From contig CM073322.1 in assembly GCA_037043015.1 (NCBI GenBank), positions 30,623,864-30,687,863 of the forward strand: a stretch of DNA of 64,000 nucleotides, read 5' to 3'. This stretch comes from Bryum argenteum. Taxonomy: Eukaryota; Streptophyta; Bryopsida; Bryales; Bryaceae. Made by a program: the position numbers and the translations under genes. How positions within the stretch are numbered: position 1 is the first letter of the stretch; every line of letters begins with the position of its first letter. A model generated the notes under the pieces. That model did no database searches. It was given only the letters and a program-made list of their open reading frames with translations, and was not told the DNA's origin. Below, piece by piece: positions 60,434 to 64,000 of this stretch.

Positions 60434-63400
60434 ATGTCCCATCACCAAGGCAAGGGAGACCGGAGCGAGGCACAGCTGAAAAAGGCTGGGAGAGCGGGCG
60501 GTGGTCCTGGGCATTCGCGAGCCGGTGGCGGTCAATCCATTTCTCTCAAGGGCGGAGGGCCCGGTCCTTCAACAGCGCCCCTGCCGGTGCAGGGCCGCCG
60601 CAGCCGTCTCCGTCAGTTGCATCCGCTGCTCGCCCCACGGCCGTGGCCGCTTCCACCAACCGTGGGTAAGTTCCACTTGCATGGACTGGGTTGATTGATT
60701 TTATTGATTTGGTTGAACGATTGCCGTTGCCCGCGTCCTCTCACGCCGCAGCAGTAGTAGCTCTGCGGTGCGATCGGGTCCTGTTAGTCGATCCCGCTCG
60801 TGGCCCTCGAGCGTTGGCGTCCGCTTTAGGGCCATCGTGAGGGCCTTCTCCATCATCGATTAGGATGCGGAGCCCGTGGCGTGCACACTTCGGGAATCTG
60901 GGCGTTTGAAGATCATCTGGCGATTAGATTAGAGAAAGAGGGCCATGCTCTCTGAGCGACGCTCGTAGTTGATTGGTCAAGGGTTTCTGTGGGCTATCAT
61001 CTGGGTCGAACACGGCACGCATCATGCCACGAGGGAAAATGCGTACAGGTAGCAGCAGTGAACGAAATGCACGAGCACCAAGTTAGGGCATGCACGCCAG
61101 GGGAAGGGTATTGTGGCGACCCACGGTAGGAACTGGCCGATCCGATGCCCCCATGTGGCCGTCGATGTCGAAGGAAGCGGAGCGTCGCGGCTGACCCTCC
61201 GGAGGCCCGATTAGATTAGACCCGGGAGTGTTGGTTCGCGCGTCCGAGTGGGTGGGAGTCATGGATGGGGGAGGCTTGAGGGTCCAGACCCCGTGTACAG
61301 GAGCAGTTGCACTGTCGGCCGGAAATGGCCAGGTCCAGGAAGGATCGATCATGGGACGAGTGTTGTGGCTGCCATCTCGTGTTGGGGATGGGCGGGGTTC
61401 GCACAGCACCGGGGCATCTCTGTCTCGGGTGTACGAGTCTCGAGGTGGTCCCGACAGTGGACTGTGTAGAGGATAGTGGAAGGCTGGGAACCGCCGGGGT
61501 GGCGGTGGCGAGAAGTGTCATGGGGTCGCTCCTACATCCTCCAGGCGGCGGTGGGATAGTGTCGAGGAATCGGCGAGTTGATAGGGGATGCATGAGTAGC
61601 GGGAAGTGTTGAGTGTTCCCTTGCGGGGCCTGTCTACGCGGTGGACGCATGGGACTTGGTGGTGCACCGGTGTCTCTCGATCTCTGTATATGGAATGTTT
61701 ACGATAGGGGAGATAGGGCTGGCGCCGGTCCTGGCCATGTGACCTGGGAGAGAGGAGGCCGCCAACTTGTAAGCGAGAGTTTTGTCGTGCATTGTCGAAG
61801 CTACAATGTGATTCCGGCTCATTTCTATCCAGTTGGACGAGTGATTAGCGCATCGGAACGCATGTGCCAGGGGGTTAGAAGTGTGCCAGGGGGTTAGAAG
61901 TGCGTACTGACGTGTTCCGTTCTGATATGTGGCAGTGGAAAGCGCGCAAATGGACCTTCTGTCTCTGGAAGAGGCGCAGGGCCTCCCGAGCAAGGTGCGA
62001 ACAACAGAGTACAGCAGCTGGGGTCGCCGGTGCCCATCAGCGCTCAGCAGCAAGGTGAGGGATCTCTGGCATGTATGTGACGCACGAAGGGGTCATTGTG
62101 CGGGTTTTATTAGCATGGATGGCAGTGGACCTCGGTGTCCGAGCGATTTGAGTTTTGTGAGTGTGACGATGTGTACGCTGGGCCTGTGACTCGGAACGAG
62201 GGGTCGTCGTGTCACACAGTAGCTGAGATTGTTTTCCATTGTGGCGGCAGGGGTTCGGCAAGGTGTGGGACCTGCAGACACAAATCAACAGTCACAGATT
62301 GGGGGCGCGCAACAGAGTTCAGATCTGAAGGGCACAATGCCTGGGAGAACGTCTGGAAACGCAGGTGTCGGTGCTCGGGCGTTGCGAAGCAAACCTCCGA
62401 CCAGCAAACCACCCGCTCCTCCTACAAGCCTGGCCGCGGGTCCGGAAGCCTCGACGCCCTCTGGTGAGCAGCGCGTGCGGTGGTTGGTTTGTGTTTGTTT
62501 CCTGATGCGTGCGATGGGTCCATGTTGGCGGCCCATGAGGTGAATCCAGGTTGCGTGTCGGGTGTCGAGTGCTCGAGCTCGATAGCAATCACTCTAGGAC
62601 GTTCTAATATTGGTGCCCCGTGGGAGCATCTGCAAGTCTGATGCCGTGTTTCTGGAGGGGGGCTATCTAGCAAGGTTGTTTTTTCACCATGTGAGGGGTT
62701 GTGATGGGTGGCTCTGTTGTGCAGCTGCGGCGTCTCCAGCCTCGCACGCGTCGCAGAATTCTTTCTCTTTCCAGTTTGGGGACTTTGCGCCGATTGGTGG
62801 CCCTTCAACGAGTGGGAAGCCGTCGGCACCTTCTGTATGCAACGCACTCTATCCCAGTCGTGTTTTCGTAACCTGCCGATTTGTCTGGGATGTTTCGCTT
62901 TGAGTCAGGCAGGGGATTAGTGGGTCGGACTGCAGTGATGAAGGGGGTCGAAGTGTGTAGGAAGTTTGTGGTCGGTCCAGTTTGGGGTAGACGAGCGTCG
63001 GTCGTGGTTATTGACGTTGTTGGATCATCCTATGACGTGCGAGGTTGTTTGAGAAAGTGTTGTTGTGTTTGTGTGCGTGTGCGAAGTATCCACAGCGTAC
63101 GAATTCCGCTCCACCGAATCTGGACGAGCAGATGAAAACGGTGAGTGATGGCACTTTTTTTTTCGAGTGTATGGTTGTTTCGGGTGTGTCGTTGCTCTGA
63201 AGAGTGTTTCTGTGACGAGATGCTTGAACACTTTGCACGGTGTTGTGGTGCACGTTGAACCTAGTGGTGACCGTATTGGGCATGTTGTGAGCTCAGGCAC
63301 GATTCGAGCCCAGACCGTCGCCGAGAATGGCGGCATCGGCTTCCGGGCAACAACAGAACGCGCAGGTAATGTGGGCGCTTGGACCTAGGTACTTTCTTGT

Positions 63401-64000
63401 GGGCGAGACATCTCGTTACACTCCGGCGTGAACGGGGAGGGATGTACCTCAGCCGTTTGCGTGTGTCGGATGAATGCTTGTTTGAGTATATATATTTGCA
63501 ACGGGTCCACGGTAGGGCCTTGGTGTCTGCTTGCCTGTTGTCGCCGAAAGCGTCGTAAAGTTGACTTCCCGATGCCTTTTGGGTAGCGGTGATGATGGTT
63601 TGCAGCGACCATGAAACAGGGGACGGCATTGTGGCATATTGTTATGGTGAGGTTATGGTTTCTGTGGGGGGATCGAAAATGGATATTGGGGTGATGACGA
63701 GTCGAAGTGTATCCGGTGTCCGTATCAGGGGCTGATTTGTGGGTGGGGACATTGGGGTTCCAGATTGGCGTAAGAAACGTGGGCGGCGCAAGTGAGCAAC
63801 AACCCGCAGCAGGAACGGTGCAACATATGCAAGCGGGTATGGGTTCTCAAGGTCCAGTGCCGGTTGCTCCGACGGCTCAAGCCCCTTCCCCGCAGCAACT
63901 AGGTCAAACGCCCGGGTACCCGCAGCATCCGCAGGCCAACAACCTGCACATGACGGGACAGCACATGATGCAGGTACCGGCTGAAACTCTCTTTGGTGCG
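60434..64000 (+). pseudogene. EIF4G: Second eIF4G copy, exons 1-7, runs off the window
   Basis: Mirror of the left-arm gene start, with all splice sites retained: 60434-60665, 61936-62054, 62251-62463, 62725-62834, 63096-63140, 63314-63365 and 63764-63973. Relative to the left copy there is a missing C in exon 1 (60566-60567), a missing C followed by an extra A in exon 3 (about 62376 and 62391, altering about seven residues), and an extra C in exon 6 (63343-63344). The exon 1 deletion alone destroys the product. Either this is a young, already damaged partial duplicate, or the differences are consensus errors in an artefactual mirror. Exons 8-18 would lie beyond the window, if present. Confidence 0.8.

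Larger units (their letters stand above)
58892..64000 (-). repeat. Right arm of the large inverted repeat (continues past the window)
   Basis: 5,109 bp, inverse complement of 52533-57634 with identity well above 99 per cent by eye. It reaches the last base of the window, so its full length is unknown. Confidence 0.95.

Noticed and set aside
1..64000. Bacterial-type operon, defence system, tRNA or rRNA genes
   Set aside because: Gene structure is eukaryotic throughout. Scanning for tRNA B-box-like GGTTCGA found only matches inside exons or isolated, with no cloverleaf context.

Overview
The window is nuclear DNA of a green-lineage eukaryote, most likely a streptophyte (alga or early-diverging land plant). 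The evidence is GT-AG introns that close in phase, a plant-type eIF4G N-terminus, a plant U-box protein of the PUB62/63 type, RWP-RK remnants and telo-box motifs. No taxon can be named from the sequence alone. Most of the first 43 kb is AT-rich and repeat-laden. Codon-constrained islands stand out from it, and the eIF4G locus from 43 kb onward is much richer in GC.

Layout. 0.7-12.0 kb: a segment bounded by 28-nt inverted termini that carries two divergent, decayed gene clusters (a ParB-like protein set on the minus strand, a DUF7869-type protein on the plus strand); I read it as a large, degenerate DNA transposon. 14.9-16.8 kb: a complete PSMD9 (proteasome-assembly chaperone) gene with a six-copy 19-bp repeat upstream. 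17.9-18.1 kb: a five-copy 51-bp satellite. 20.6-23.4 kb: a complete seven-exon U-box E3 gene on the minus strand. 24-31 kb: intergenic DNA with MITEs, a 361-bp tandem duplication and gene fragments (SIAH-like). 31.7-34.0 kb: a small, possibly 5'-truncated membrane-protein gene and a small LYR-motif-like gene. 34-43 kb: AT-rich DNA with MITEs and two RWP-RK domain fragments. 43.2-56.1 kb: an 18-exon eIF4G gene on the minus strand. 52.5-64.0 kb: a near-perfect inverted duplication (arms about 5.1 kb, spacer 1,257 bp) that repeats the promoter and exons 1-7 of eIF4G in mirror image and runs off the window. The spacer holds a decayed Ty3/gypsy gag-protease fragment.

The intact genes are housekeeping genes of protein synthesis and turnover (eIF4G, PSMD9, a U-box ligase) and do not form a pathway cluster. 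The most notable points are: (i) eIF4G exons that continue past the MA3 domain into a metazoan-style W2 domain; (ii) the very young, or artefactual, palindrome; (iii) the TIR-bounded 11.3-kb element; (iv) several one-base gaps in otherwise coherent eIF4G exons, which may be consensus errors. I found no CRISPR array, tRNA, rRNA or bacterial-type system.
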